Notes: generated by a model not told the origin, from the sequence alone. A DNA stretch of 64,000 bases from Leeuwenhoekiella nanhaiensis (GCF_002744755.1 NZ_KZ319297.1:1-64000), one strand, 5' to 3'. Shown: positions 45,475 to 55,281, numbered from the stretch's first letter. Translations and numbers: made by a program.

Positions 45475-45914
45475 TGGCATCTGTCGTAGAAGATTTTCTA
45501 AACGCCAAAGAAGAAGAGGAAGTTGTAGAAGCCATTCGCCAGGCAGAGCTGAAAACTTCCGGAGAGATACGGGTGCATCTGGAACGCAAGTGTGAGATAG
45601 ACGCCTTTGAACGTGCGAAGGAGTTGTTTCACTTTCTGAAGATGGACAACACCAAGGCTGAAAACGGCGTGCTTATTTACGTGGCCGTTGACGCTAAGAA
45701 GTTCGCCATTTGTGGAGATCGCGGCATCAACAAGGTGGTTCCCGAAAACTTCTGGCAAAGCACCAAAGACCTTATGCAAACCGAATTTAAAAACCGAAAG
45801 TTCAAAGACGGTCTGGTAAAGGGAATCAATTCTGCCGGGGAGCAGCTCGCGAAGTTTTTCCCGTGGGATGCTGATGATGTCAACGAACTTTCAGACGAAA
45901 TATCAACCTCTTGA
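45474..45914 (+). CDS. TPM-domain protein without signal peptide
   Basis: A 146-residue cytoplasmic-looking TPM (Psb32/YgcG-like) protein: AELKTSGEIRVHLERKCE, RAKELFHFLKMDNTKAENGV, VDAKKFAICGDRGINKVVPE, and GLVKGINSAGEQLAKFFP. The next gene encodes a secreted TPM protein, so the pair may form a cytoplasmic/envelope set with LemA. No enzyme activity is known for the domain beyond proposed phosphatase-like roles in plant relatives. Confidence 0.9.
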   Translation: MASVVEDFLNAKEEEEVVEAIRQAELKTSGEIRVHLERKCEIDAFERAKELFHFLKMDNTKAENGVLIYVAVDAKKFAICGDRGINKVVPENFWQSTKDLMQTEFKNRKFKDGLVKGINSAGEQLAKFFPWDADDVNELSDEISTS

Positions 45915-46720
45915 CCTATATAACTCAGCGATATCAATTCCGTAACTTTTTGCTTGTGGCATTTCTTTTTTGCCTTACGGCGAAAAGTTTTGCGCAATAC
46001 GATATACCTCCCGTTCCTCAAGAAGAAACCAGCGTTTACGATTATTCCGGTTTATTGAGCACGGGGCAAAAAGCTTCTTTGGAAAACAAACTGGTCAAGT
46101 ACAGCGACACGACATCTACCCAAATCGTGGTGGTGATCATACCCAGCACCAAAGGAGAAGACATCAGTTTTCTGGGAGCCAAATGGGGCCAGAAATGGGG
46201 AATTGGTCAGAAAGACAAAGACAACGGTATTCTCATTACCCTGGCTACGCAAGACCGGAAAGTGGACATCAATACCGGTTATGGGATTGAAACTATCATC
46301 ACAGACCGAATGGCCGAGCAGGTCATCAACCGCATTATGATCCCTCAGTTTAAAAAAGGTGATTATTACGCGGGGCTCGATCAGGGTTCAGACGCGCTGT
46401 TTCAAATGCTGCAAGGCGAATATCAGGGAACACGTCAAAACGACTCTAAAGGCTTTAATATCTTCCCGGTGCTTATCATTTTTATTGTGATCATTTTTAT
46501 CCTGAGTCGCTCGCGTGGCGGTGGCCGCAATGGCGGAAGAGGTGGCGGCGCAGGCAGTCTGCTTGATGTCATCATCCTGAGCAGCATGGGCCGTGGCGGC
46601 CTGGGCGGCGGTGGCTTTGGAAGCAGCTCTTCCGGTGGAGGATTTGGCGGAGGCGGCGGCTTTGGTGGCGGCTTCGGCGGTGGCGGCTTTGGAGGCGGTG
46701 GGGCTTCCGGGGGTTGGTAA
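45911..46720 (+). CDS. Secreted TPM-domain protein with Gly-rich tail (YgcG-like)
   Basis: A 269-residue protein. Signal peptide (NFLLVAFLFCLTAKSFA), TPM domain (about 35-170; SVYDYSGLLSTGQKASLENK, STQIVVVIIPSTKGEDI, VDINTGYGIETIITDRMAEQ), one membrane helix (FPVLIIFIVIIFILS), then a Gly/Ser-rich tail of about 65 residues ending GGGASGGW. It starts at TTG 45911, overlapping the previous stop (TTGA). The Gly-rich tail is usual for YgcG-type members. Last gene of the M23-MerR-LemA-TPM operon. Confidence 0.93.
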   Translation: MTYITQRYQFRNFLLVAFLFCLTAKSFAQYDIPPVPQEETSVYDYSGLLSTGQKASLENKLVKYSDTTSTQIVVVIIPSTKGEDISFLGAKWGQKWGIGQKDKDNGILITLATQDRKVDINTGYGIETIITDRMAEQVINRIMIPQFKKGDYYAGLDQGSDALFQMLQGEYQGTRQNDSKGFNIFPVLIIFIVIIFILSRSRGGGRNGGRGGGAGSLLDVIILSSMGRGGLGGGGFGSSSSGGGFGGGGGFGGGFGGGGFGGGGASGGW

Positions 46721-46846
46721 AGCAATTATTTTTATTGCTATTGCTATTATTATTCCTATTGGTATTAGTAAAAAAGTTAATGGTTACATCCATCCCCAAC
46801 CCTTCTTTCAAAGGAAGTGAGCCTCTAATATATTTAGAACGAAAAG

Positions 46847-46864
46847 CCTCCCTTTGAAGGGAGG
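46847..46864. repeat. Intergenic hairpin CCTCCCTTTGAAGGGAGG
   Basis: A perfect 8-bp stem with TG loop. The flank reads TATGGAGG and a run of T. It follows the TPM operon by about 125 bases and could terminate it, though the type with GAGGTATGGAGG also occurs as a scattered flavobacterial repeat. The 258 bases between 46721 and 46978 hold no gene; TTATTGCTATTGC repeats lie at its start. Confidence 0.5.
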
Positions 46865-46978
46865 TATGGAGGTTTTTTTTAATTCAGAATTATGAATTCG
46901 GAATCCACTGAGCCACGGCTGAGTACATTTTATATCTAAGCCAAAGAACCCAATAATCAAATAACCTAATAAACTCTT

Positions 46979-47440
46979 TTGGAAGCTTTTCTCAATCTCA
47001 TTCAACGCATTACACAATACGGTACTGAAACCATTGCAAACCCAGATAAGCCATTGACTTTAAAGAAAGCACTGGTTGATCTATATGCCCTCTATGTGAA
47101 TCTGGAACCTTCCTTTGATGAACGTTTGTACGAAGAGATTGAACGCCTGGATTACGGACTCGTTTACGCACACGTAAAGGTAAATTTTCCCGAGTTTCAC
47201 GATTACGCACAGTTAGCGCAATTTCTCGACCCCGACCAAAAACCGGAAATCCTCACAGGCGATGCGATAGACGATCTTTCTGACCTCATTATTGACCTCA
47301 GCGAAGTAGCCTGGAGGTTGCAAAATACCAGTCTTGACGATGCGCTTTGGTACTTCAACACCTTAATGCGTATACACTCTGAAGAACATCTGCTTAATTT
47401 ATTGGGGTATTTAAAAGCTTTGGAGGATAGTAAAAATTAA
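46979..47440 (+). CDS. DUF5063 protein
   Basis: A 153-residue acidic, helical protein (ALVDLYALYVNLEPSFDERL, GDAIDDLSDLIIDLSEVAWR, DDALWYFNTLMRIHSEEHLL). This agrees with the DUF5063 pattern, function unknown. There is no ATG before the conserved region; TTG at 46979 is the probable start. Monocistronic, ended by a strong terminator. Confidence 0.8.
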   Translation: MEAFLNLIQRITQYGTETIANPDKPLTLKKALVDLYALYVNLEPSFDERLYEEIERLDYGLVYAHVKVNFPEFHDYAQLAQFLDPDQKPEILTGDAIDDLSDLIIDLSEVAWRLQNTSLDDALWYFNTLMRIHSEEHLLNLLGYLKALEDSKN

Positions 47441-47468
47441 AAACAGGAGTTTCAGCAACTCCTGTTTT
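47440..47468 (+). terminator. Terminator after DUF5063 gene
   Basis: A perfect 12-bp inverted repeat AAAACAGGAGTT / AACTCCTGTTTT with 5-base loop, beginning at the last stop-codon base; the T run completes it. A-rich on the other side, so it can also serve the convergent YiaA/B gene. Confidence 0.85.
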
Positions 47469-47488
47469 TCTATTTAGTACAAGTAAGC

Positions 47489-47956
47489 CTATTTTTCATT
47501 TTTTTCGATCCACTTGAGATCTCTTGTATTCTTTTGTACGGTTACCGCTGCAAATAAACTGAGAAGAAATGACATTCCGTAAAAACCCTTTTCGCTTAAA
47601 AGCATATCGGCATTCCACAAACCTATTATGAGTAGTAGAATAGATGCCAAAGTTGTAAACCAGCTGATTCCGTAATACATGTCAGTCACTTCAATGCCTT
47701 CCTGACGATCACGTACACTCTTTTGCACGGAAACCACCGAGAACAGGCCAAACAGTAAAAGAGTAAAGTAATAGCCTTTTTCACTTAGCCACATATCGGC
47801 ATTCCATAATCCCACACAAAAAGAAACCATCCCAATCAGCAACGCAGTCCAGGCAGCCGAAACAAATGCTGCAGTGGGTTTAAATTGAGAATCTTCTTTT
47901 CTTTTGGTCTTAAAATCAGTTGCTTCGCTTTTTGATTTTTCAAAATTCGTTTCCAT
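47489..47956 (-). CDS. YiaA/YiaB-family inner membrane protein
   Basis: About 155 residues with two copies of the two-helix YiaA/B unit: AAWTALLIGMVSFCVGLWNA then DMWLSEKGYYFTLLLFGLFS, and WFTTLASILLLIIGLWNADM then LLSEKGFYGMSFLLSLFAAV. Each copy has GLWNADM and LSEKG, and each ends VQK. Start at ATG 47956 (METNFEKSKSE); an upstream ATG at 48022 would add a hydrophobic leader out of family pattern. Role unknown; E. coli homologues are uncharacterised. Confidence 0.9.
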   Translation of the reverse strand: METNFEKSKSEATDFKTKRKEDSQFKPTAAFVSAAWTALLIGMVSFCVGLWNADMWLSEKGYYFTLLLFGLFSVVSVQKSVRDRQEGIEVTDMYYGISWFTTLASILLLIIGLWNADMLLSEKGFYGMSFLLSLFAAVTVQKNTRDLKWIEKNEK

Positions 47957-48103
47957 AATTTGATTGTTTTGTTGAAACAAAGATTGGTAACCCCACAGAC
48001 ATTTTAAAAACCAAATTTTCAAAAAACTTACGATTTAATTCTTGTACTTATGCCATCTACGATTATTAAAACAGTAACTTATCTTTACTAAAACTTATGA
48101 TTT

Positions 48104-49564
48104 ATGAAGGCAGTATTCTCTTTAGTTCAAAGCTTTTCTGCACCAGAGCAAAAGGAGGCACGAGCATTTATTGAGAATCGCAATCGCCGGGGAGATGTAA
48201 AAAACCTGATTTTATTTGATCAATTGTGTCAAGACAAAACAGACCACATTCAACACAAACTTTACGGCACCAAAAGTCGCAATGCCTATCATGCATTAAG
48301 CAAGCGTTTACAGGATACACTGATTGATTTTTTGGCTTCTAAAAGCTTTGCTACAGAAGCAAGTGATGAAATGAGCGTTTTAAAATTGATTTTAGCCGGC
48401 AGACTACTATTCGAAAAACAACAGAATAAACTAGCCTGGAAGACTTTAGCAAAGGCCGAAACCATAGCCAAAAGTTTCGATTTCTACTCAGCGCTACAGG
48501 AGATTTACCAGACGCAATTGCAATACGCGCACCTCAAGAATGATCAATTTTTAAAACGCGTTTTACTGGCGAGCACGGCCAATATGAAAAACATACAAAA
48601 TGAACTTCATCTTCAACAGGCCTATGCTTCTTTAAAATTGAACTTAAAATCTAATCCTAAAAATCCGATCCAGCTTCTTCACGAAACTTTAGATCGGTTT
48701 GAATTAAAGCTATCCCAACATTTCACCTACAAATCCCTGTATCAATTTATGGAGGTGCTTACCGATGCTGCAGCACTTTCCGGAGCTTATTACAGCATTG
48801 TCAACACCATTGAAGAAGCATACACGTTTGTACAGGAAAAAAGCAACCCGGACAAGCACCTGTATTATTATTTTCAGATACGATATCTTCTCGCTGATGT
48901 CAATTTGCGAAACAAAGATTTCAGATCCTGCATTGAAATTCTCAATGAAGTTGACAATGCTCTCCCTGAGAAGTATCGCAAGCTATTCAATCACAAAACC
49001 GAAACACTGAGAGCACTTGCTTTTAATTATTCGGGAAATTATAAAGAGGCTATTCGTATCGCAGAGTTATACGCTGAAGATTCAGAAAACTTAAAACTGC
49101 TTTTAGTAACGTTTCGCTTTCAGCAAGATCAGATACGTGAAGCCTATGATCTCTTTAAAGGTTTTCGAAAAAGCGATCAGTACTACGAGCAAAAAAATGG
49201 TTTACTTTGGGTGATTAAAAAGGAGCTCATAGGGCTCTTACTGTTGATTGAACTGGATAAGCTGGACCTCATTTCAGGCAAAATCCAAAGTGTTAGGAAG
49301 CGGTTTAGTTCAAAAATCAATTCATCTCAGGAAGAGCAGCTGCAACAATTTCTCAAACTGGCATCAGCTTATTACGAAAATCCAAAACAAGCTTCATCAT
49401 CACAATTTAGATCCCGTGTTGACGAATCATTCAAATGGCTGGGATTTGAACGCGAAGACCTGTTTGCAATGAGTTTTTATGCCTGGCTTAAATCAAAAAT
49501 GGAAAACAAATCGCTTTATACGACCACTTTAGAATTGGTTAGTCCCACCAGCTATTCTCCCTAA
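48104..49564 (+). CDS. Helical-repeat protein of unknown function
   Basis: A 486-residue soluble protein made of helices throughout (KAVFSLVQSFSAPEQKEARA, NAYHALSKRLQDTLIDFLAS, AWKTLAKAETIAKSFDFYSA, IRYLLADVNLRNKDFRSCIE, HKTETLRALAFNYSGNYKEA). The central part resembles TPR-like repeats with YSGNYKEAI. No signal peptide. I do not recognise the family. The C-terminus overlaps convergent 49539 by 26 bases. Possibly a scaffold; nothing more can be said. Confidence 0.7.
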   Translation: MKAVFSLVQSFSAPEQKEARAFIENRNRRGDVKNLILFDQLCQDKTDHIQHKLYGTKSRNAYHALSKRLQDTLIDFLASKSFATEASDEMSVLKLILAGRLLFEKQQNKLAWKTLAKAETIAKSFDFYSALQEIYQTQLQYAHLKNDQFLKRVLLASTANMKNIQNELHLQQAYASLKLNLKSNPKNPIQLLHETLDRFELKLSQHFTYKSLYQFMEVLTDAAALSGAYYSIVNTIEEAYTFVQEKSNPDKHLYYYFQIRYLLADVNLRNKDFRSCIEILNEVDNALPEKYRKLFNHKTETLRALAFNYSGNYKEAIRIAELYAEDSENLKLLLVTFRFQQDQIREAYDLFKGFRKSDQYYEQKNGLLWVIKKELIGLLLLIELDKLDLISGKIQSVRKRFSSKINSSQEEQLQQFLKLASAYYENPKQASSSQFRSRVDESFKWLGFEREDLFAMSFYAWLKSKMENKSLYTTTLELVSPTSYSP

Positions 49565-52340
49565 CCTCGCCTTTTTTGCCTAGTGTATTAAACTTATAGC
49601 TGAAGCTCAACATAAAATACTGCTGTAAGACGGTGCTCTGCACATCTTCTATATACGACTGGGTGGCTGTCCTTCTTGAATTGGTATTTTGGTTCAGCAA
49701 ATCATACACTTTAAAAGTTACCAGCGCCTTATTTCCAATAAAGGAATAGGCAAGTGAGCTATTCCAAAAAACGGCATTCCTTTGAAATCCTGAGCCCACA
49801 TTAGGGTTATAGATGTAATTGATATCATTTTCCCAGGTCAACCATTCGGGGAAAAACGTAGTTGTACGCAAACGGCCGTTGTGTTGTGTAAAACTTCTTC
49901 CATCAAAGAAATCCCGATTGAAATTAGTGCGATTAAAACTGATGTTATATTCAGGTCTAATCTCAAACCAGTCTTTCCAGGTAAAACGCAGCCCGATATT
50001 AGGCTCTAAACGTCTAGTGACACTGGCATACTGATCTGCATTAAAAAAATTCACAAAACGGTTTATACTACCGAACATACGCGTTTCTACCTTGAGCGTT
50101 CTAAGACTATCTAGTTTAAAGTCCTTATTATAACTAATGCTTGCATAGGTATTGTAAACGCCATCAACGTTTGTAAAGGTGGTTTCACGAACAAAATTAT
50201 CGTCTACTGTCGTTTTATTTACAATCTGATCATTGGTGACACTAACTCCTCCGTACATATAATAACCCGTTCTGGATTCCCAGTCATAATTATTGATTGA
50301 GATGTTGAAATCATGGCTATTAGTAGGTCTCAAATCAGGATTACCCTGCAACGTATTAATAGGGTCTGAAACATCGAGATATGGAGATAATTGGCGCACA
50401 TCAGGCGCATCATTATTTAAACGATAAGAGGTCCACAGGCTTAACTTCTTTGTGAAGTTGTAATTGAATCTTGCCGAAGCTTCAAGAGCATTAAATGTAT
50501 TGTCAAAATCAATATCACGCACCCGGCTCCCGTTAGTATCGGTGAGTAAGTCTTCACCGGTAAGTTTACGGGACACCCAGGCTGCACTTATACCAGCCCG
50601 CATTTTTTCGGAGTTGTAAGAAAGTCCCAATTGAGGCTTATGGCTTCTGTTTGTGCTTTCAAAATCGGTACTCTGAACGGTTATTAACTGATTGTAAGTT
50701 TGAGAATTTTCGTCAAAATCATAAACCAATTGCGTATTGGTTCGATTTTGATTATCAAACTCATACTCTGCGTCAACAAACAACTTTTTACTGATCAAAG
50801 GAATCCTCCAGGTAAGATTTGATTGTATGCCATTGTTAGTATTGGCTCCATCAGTAAATTGATTTCTTAAAATCTGATTGGGGTTATCCCCATACACTTC
50901 GGTCTGTGAATTCGTAAAATCTGCACTCTCGGTTTCATCAAACTGTAGATTACCGTTTAAACGTATAAATGCTCCTTTATTACCATACCTTTTGGTAGCA
51001 GAGATTCTGTTACCAAAGTTACGCGTGGTGCGATCACTACTGTTATCATAGCTACTTTCGTTTACCAGATTACCAGCCTGATTACGGGTCGTTGAACTCC
51101 CATTACTTAAGTTTCTACCTTCGGTATAGCGCAATCTGGGAAGCACTTCAACCATCAAAGTGGAATCGATTTTTGCCTGAAATCTTAGGTTTGCTGAGTG
51201 ATCATCTGTAAAGGATTCGGTGCGGGAATCGCTCTCAGAAAGAAACCGATCTTCAGGCAGAATGTTTTCCCGGACGCTCTGTCTTTCATTAAAACTGTTG
51301 GCACCGGAGTAAAAATAATCTGCCGAAGTCTCAATTTTTTCACCAAAATCATTGGCGAAGTTCATACCTGCATTACGAGAATTTACGATACCATCTCCCC
51401 AACCAAAACTTCTTCCTCCAAAATTAAAGCCTCCGCTACTGTTTACAGAGATTGAATTAGCATTACCAAACATTTTTTGAATTTCACCAAAACTAAAACC
51501 GGGTGAGTTAATGTTGTTTCCGCTGCCTAATAAACTCAACCTTAAATCGTTGTCAAAGTAGTTTCCAATACCCGCATATTCAAAACGATCATCAGTACCC
51601 CCACCGGCAGCAACCCGGCCAAACATCCCTTTATTTTTATCTTCGTCAATCGTAATGTTTATGGTCTTATTTTCACTATCTCCGGCTTCGCCTGTAAATT
51701 CTTCAGATTCCGTTTTGGTATCTACTACCTGAATTTTATTGATCAATTCTTTGGTAAGGTTGCGTGTAGCGATTGTAGGATCGTCGCTAAAAAAAGGTTT
51801 TCCGTTTACGAGAATATTACTTACCGGCTTTCCGTTAATACGGATTTGACCATCTGCATCAACCTCTGCGCCGGGTAATTCTTTAAGTAAATCTTCCAGA
51901 GTAGCATCGGGCTTTGTTTTAAAGGAAGCTGCGTTAAATTCTAAAGTATCCTTTTTAATAATTACTGGAGCTGCCCGCCCTTTAACTACAACATCCCCCA
52001 GGGACTCTACCTGAAACTCCAGAGTAATATCTCCTAAATTCTGCGTTCGGTTTTTGCTCAGGTCAATTTTGCGCTCATAAGACTGATAACCCACAAAAGT
52101 GACAAAGAGATTGGCCTGATCAATATTTGATTTTCCTTTTAATTGAAACTCCCCATTACGATCGGTTATGGTGTATGTAATCATCGTAGAGTCTTTGAGG
52201 GTTTCAAGTACTACAGTTGCAGCTTCAAGAGGTGTTTTTTGCTCCTGATCTACAAGGCGACCGGTAATAGAAAAATCCTGAGAATAGGATAAAAAGGAAA
52301 ATAAGCCCAAAGCAAGGCTAAGCAGAAAACGCATGTTCAT
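49539..52340 (-). CDS. TonB-type outer membrane barrel with CarboxypepD_reg domain, paralogue B
   Basis: A 933-residue protein: signal peptide (MRFLLSLALGLFSFLSYS), a CarboxypepD_reg-like domain (FSITGRLVDQEQKTPLEAAT), then a plug (LEFNAASFKTKPDATLEDLL, RINGKPVSNILVNGKPFF) and an outer membrane beta-barrel (OMP_b-brl-type). It has no SusD partner. Its plug is nearly the same as in 52450-55182 (EFTGEAGDSENKTINITI is identical in both), so the two arose by duplication. The C-terminal strand ends LSFSYKFNTLG with a polar tail. The substrate is unknown; a role in folate, siderophore or peptide uptake cannot be told. Confidence 0.88.
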   Translation of the reverse strand: MNMRFLLSLALGLFSFLSYSQDFSITGRLVDQEQKTPLEAATVVLETLKDSTMITYTITDRNGEFQLKGKSNIDQANLFVTFVGYQSYERKIDLSKNRTQNLGDITLEFQVESLGDVVVKGRAAPVIIKKDTLEFNAASFKTKPDATLEDLLKELPGAEVDADGQIRINGKPVSNILVNGKPFFSDDPTIATRNLTKELINKIQVVDTKTESEEFTGEAGDSENKTINITIDEDKNKGMFGRVAAGGGTDDRFEYAGIGNYFDNDLRLSLLGSGNNINSPGFSFGEIQKMFGNANSISVNSSGGFNFGGRSFGWGDGIVNSRNAGMNFANDFGEKIETSADYFYSGANSFNERQSVRENILPEDRFLSESDSRTESFTDDHSANLRFQAKIDSTLMVEVLPRLRYTEGRNLSNGSSTTRNQAGNLVNESSYDNSSDRTTRNFGNRISATKRYGNKGAFIRLNGNLQFDETESADFTNSQTEVYGDNPNQILRNQFTDGANTNNGIQSNLTWRIPLISKKLFVDAEYEFDNQNRTNTQLVYDFDENSQTYNQLITVQSTDFESTNRSHKPQLGLSYNSEKMRAGISAAWVSRKLTGEDLLTDTNGSRVRDIDFDNTFNALEASARFNYNFTKKLSLWTSYRLNNDAPDVRQLSPYLDVSDPINTLQGNPDLRPTNSHDFNISINNYDWESRTGYYMYGGVSVTNDQIVNKTTVDDNFVRETTFTNVDGVYNTYASISYNKDFKLDSLRTLKVETRMFGSINRFVNFFNADQYASVTRRLEPNIGLRFTWKDWFEIRPEYNISFNRTNFNRDFFDGRSFTQHNGRLRTTTFFPEWLTWENDINYIYNPNVGSGFQRNAVFWNSSLAYSFIGNKALVTFKVYDLLNQNTNSRRTATQSYIEDVQSTVLQQYFMLSFSYKFNTLGKKGEVRENSWWD

Positions 52341-52449
52341 TTTGTTTTTTGATTGATTGATATGCGAATAACACCATTATTTCTAAAACTATAAAATTAG
52401 TTTTATGCTTTAAGAAAACATTAACAAATATAAAGGTGTTGAATATCAA

Positions 52450-55182
52450 CTATCTTCGGTAACCGCCCCTGCCTCTATTTTGGCTGGCTCCTCCAAAATT
52501 GCTCAACTTATAGGTAAAGCTGAGCATCGCATATTGGGTAAGGATCAGGCTGTTTGTATCCTGCACAAAATTATCACCGGTTATCCGTCGGGTATCTACC
52601 ACCTGATCTAATAAATCATAGACCTTGATTTTTAGCGTAGCTTTTTCCTCCAGAAATTGATAACCCAGACTGGTATTCCATAAAATCGACGAATTCTGAA
52701 AACCCGGGGATACATTGCCATTGTAGTTGTAGGAGATATCATTTCCAAACACCACGTTTTTAGGCCAAAATGTAGTCGCTTCAAAACTGGCGGTATGATT
52801 GATGAACTCCTGATTTCTACCCGGATTTAGCGAAAAGTCAGTCTTGTTATAGGTAAGGCTGTAACCGGGATTGAGTTCAAAAAAATCTTGAATTGCAAAA
52901 GTTAACCGAACTCCCGGACTGACCCTAAATTGATCTGAATTGAACAAGACAGCATTATTAAAGCCCACATTGCGGTCATAACTACCGGTCAAACTCAAGC
53001 GGTACCTAAATTCCTTTTCTTCCTTACGGGTGCTGTTTGTATAAAACACACGCGCTGAAGCAGAGCGCTTACCATCAACATTTGCATAGGTCGTGGTCTG
53101 CCTTAAATCGTCGTCAATAGTAGTTACCTGCGCCACCTGATTTTCGGTAAAACCCAGTGAAAACGAACTAAATATCCCACTTCCTCCCCCAGCAGCAAAG
53201 TTAAAACTTCTAAAATCTGCATTGATGTTATGGTTAAAAGTAGGTCGCAAAGCGGGATTTCCCACCACAACATTTAGGGGGTTGGTCTGGTCTATTACCG
53301 GCTGCAACTGGTTTATTGACGGCGCATTTGCGTTAGTAATGTAATTGATACTGACGGTTTTGGAACGCTGCAGCTCGTACTGCACGCGGGTGCGTATGGA
53401 GAGATTGTTAAACGAATTGTCAAAACCGCCCGTGCCAAACAAATTCTCGTTTTTCAAAACGGTATTGATCAAACCCACATCTGCATTGATACGCCAGGCT
53501 TCGTGATCATATCTCAGTCCTACGGTAGGGCGGTTTACGAAAGTCCGCACTTCAAAATTACTGCTGAGTGAATCGTTAAATACCGTATAATTCCCACTTC
53601 CGTCCGCATCATAAATAAAACGCTTATTGGTTGACTTAGAAGATGAAAAATCATAGTTTAAATCCATGAAAAAGTCGGTTGCCAAAACAAATCGCTGCTC
53701 AGCGCCAATGGAATACCGGTATTCCTGCTGATCCTCGTCAATAAACTGATCCTGAATTTCTGTACGCGGATCACCGACAAAAAATTCACTCTCTGAGAAA
53801 TAGAAATTATCGTTTTCCTGATTGTTATACTGCTGCGAAAAATTTAACCGTAAAAAAGCCCCACGGGAGCCAAAACGCTTTATAAAATCAAGGTCATTTT
53901 GCAGTTCAAAATTATAAATCTCTTCCTGATCTACAGTTTCGGTCGTATTTACCAAATCCCGGTCGCCATCGCTGGAAGAAGCCTCTCGATTACGTACTGC
54001 CCGGGTTTTACTGGTGTTAAAGCGCGGGCTAAAGGAAAGCCGGGTCAAGGTATCAAATTCAACTTCAAAACGCACATTAGCCCGGTGCCTGGTGTTTACC
54101 GCATTACTGGAGTTCTCAGAACTTGAAAAATAGGTGGTATCCGGCAAAATATTCTCCCGTTCAGTACGGCTTCGCGTATCGGTATTGCTACGGTCAAAGT
54201 AATAATTACCGCTTGCTTCATAAGTATCATTCCAGTCGTTACTATAATCAATGCCTGCTGTTTCAGCCTTGGTAATTCCGTTATTATTTCCTCCCTGTAC
54301 GGCCCGGGCACCGCTACGACCCATCATCCCGTAAATGTCATCAAAGTCAAAGCCCGAACTGTTGATGTTATTAGAGCCGGCAAGTACGGTGGTGCGCATA
54401 TTATCTTTAAAAACATTGCCTATCCCGCTCATTTCATAGCGCTCATTAGTACCCCCACCTATCGTTGCACGAGCAAAATAACCTTTGTTCTTATCTTTCT
54501 TTATGGTAATGTTGATGGTTTTATTTTCACTGTCTCCGGCTTCGCCCGTAAATTCCTGAGCTCGTGATTTCGTATCAACCACCTGTAATTTCTCAATAAT
54601 CTCCTTCGGAAGGTTTTTAGTGGCGATTTTAGGATCGTTGCCAAAAAACTCTTTTCCATTTACTAAAATTCGGGTGATCGGTTTTCCGTTGATGGTTATA
54701 GCACCATCACTGTCTACCTCAGCTCCCGGAAGCTTTTTAAGCAATTCTTCCAGATTAGCATCGGGACGGGTTTCAAAAGAGGCCGCATTAAACTCAAGCG
54801 TATCTTTCTTCAGTACAACCGGTGCGCGGTTGGCCACCACAACCACCTCGTCAAGCTGATTGTCCTGTACCTTTAATTTGATTTGACCTAAATCTGATTC
54901 CTCTTTAATCTCAACCTGTTGCTTTAATGGCTTAAAGCCGGCGTAGGATATAAACAAGTTGGCCGTTTTGACCTCTGTATTACCTTCCAGTTTAAAAATT
55001 CCATTTTGGTCAGATATGCCATATGTGACTAAAGTGCTATCGGCAATTCTTTCCAAATAAACTGTGGCCGACTCAAGTGCTACGCCATCCGGGTCTGTGA
55101 CCGTTCCTTTCATAACAAATTCTTGAGAAAAGGAATTTTGCAAACTCAATAAAACAAACAACAACAGGTATAAATACTTCAT
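52450..55182 (-). CDS. TonB-type outer membrane barrel with CarboxypepD_reg domain, paralogue A
   Basis: A 910-residue protein: signal peptide (LYLLLFVLLSLQNSFSQ), CarboxypepD_reg-like domain (VMKGTVTDPDGVALESATVY), plug (LEFNAASFETRPDANLEELL, TINGKPITRILVNGKEFF) and barrel. It ends in MLSFTYKLSNFGG plus a basic Arg/Gly tail (ASQNRGRGGYRR). It leads its paralogue by a 109-base gap. Tandem paralogues with diverged barrels but conserved plug suggest different ligands and a shared TonB interaction. Confidence 0.88.
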   Translation of the reverse strand: MKYLYLLLFVLLSLQNSFSQEFVMKGTVTDPDGVALESATVYLERIADSTLVTYGISDQNGIFKLEGNTEVKTANLFISYAGFKPLKQQVEIKEESDLGQIKLKVQDNQLDEVVVVANRAPVVLKKDTLEFNAASFETRPDANLEELLKKLPGAEVDSDGAITINGKPITRILVNGKEFFGNDPKIATKNLPKEIIEKLQVVDTKSRAQEFTGEAGDSENKTINITIKKDKNKGYFARATIGGGTNERYEMSGIGNVFKDNMRTTVLAGSNNINSSGFDFDDIYGMMGRSGARAVQGGNNNGITKAETAGIDYSNDWNDTYEASGNYYFDRSNTDTRSRTERENILPDTTYFSSSENSSNAVNTRHRANVRFEVEFDTLTRLSFSPRFNTSKTRAVRNREASSSDGDRDLVNTTETVDQEEIYNFELQNDLDFIKRFGSRGAFLRLNFSQQYNNQENDNFYFSESEFFVGDPRTEIQDQFIDEDQQEYRYSIGAEQRFVLATDFFMDLNYDFSSSKSTNKRFIYDADGSGNYTVFNDSLSSNFEVRTFVNRPTVGLRYDHEAWRINADVGLINTVLKNENLFGTGGFDNSFNNLSIRTRVQYELQRSKTVSINYITNANAPSINQLQPVIDQTNPLNVVVGNPALRPTFNHNINADFRSFNFAAGGGSGIFSSFSLGFTENQVAQVTTIDDDLRQTTTYANVDGKRSASARVFYTNSTRKEEKEFRYRLSLTGSYDRNVGFNNAVLFNSDQFRVSPGVRLTFAIQDFFELNPGYSLTYNKTDFSLNPGRNQEFINHTASFEATTFWPKNVVFGNDISYNYNGNVSPGFQNSSILWNTSLGYQFLEEKATLKIKVYDLLDQVVDTRRITGDNFVQDTNSLILTQYAMLSFTYKLSNFGGASQNRGRGGYRR

Positions 55183-55248
55183 AAACTGGATATGCGTAAA
55201 ATGTACATTTATACCTATGACCGAAAAAATGACTCAGGGTTTAAAACC

Positions 55249-55281
55249 AAAAGCCCACTTTTTTGAAAAAAGCGGGCTTTT
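55249..55281 (-). terminator. Terminator of der
   Basis: Long hairpin AAAAGCCC-A-CTTTTTT-G-AAAAAAG-C-GGGCTTTT, one A-C mismatch, 25 bases past the der stop on the minus strand. Confidence 0.75.

Noticed and set aside
46435-46725. Minus-strand proline-rich frame (PPPPKPPPPKPPPK).
   Set aside because: Exact antisense of the glycine-rich tail of the TPM protein on the plus strand; composition explains it.
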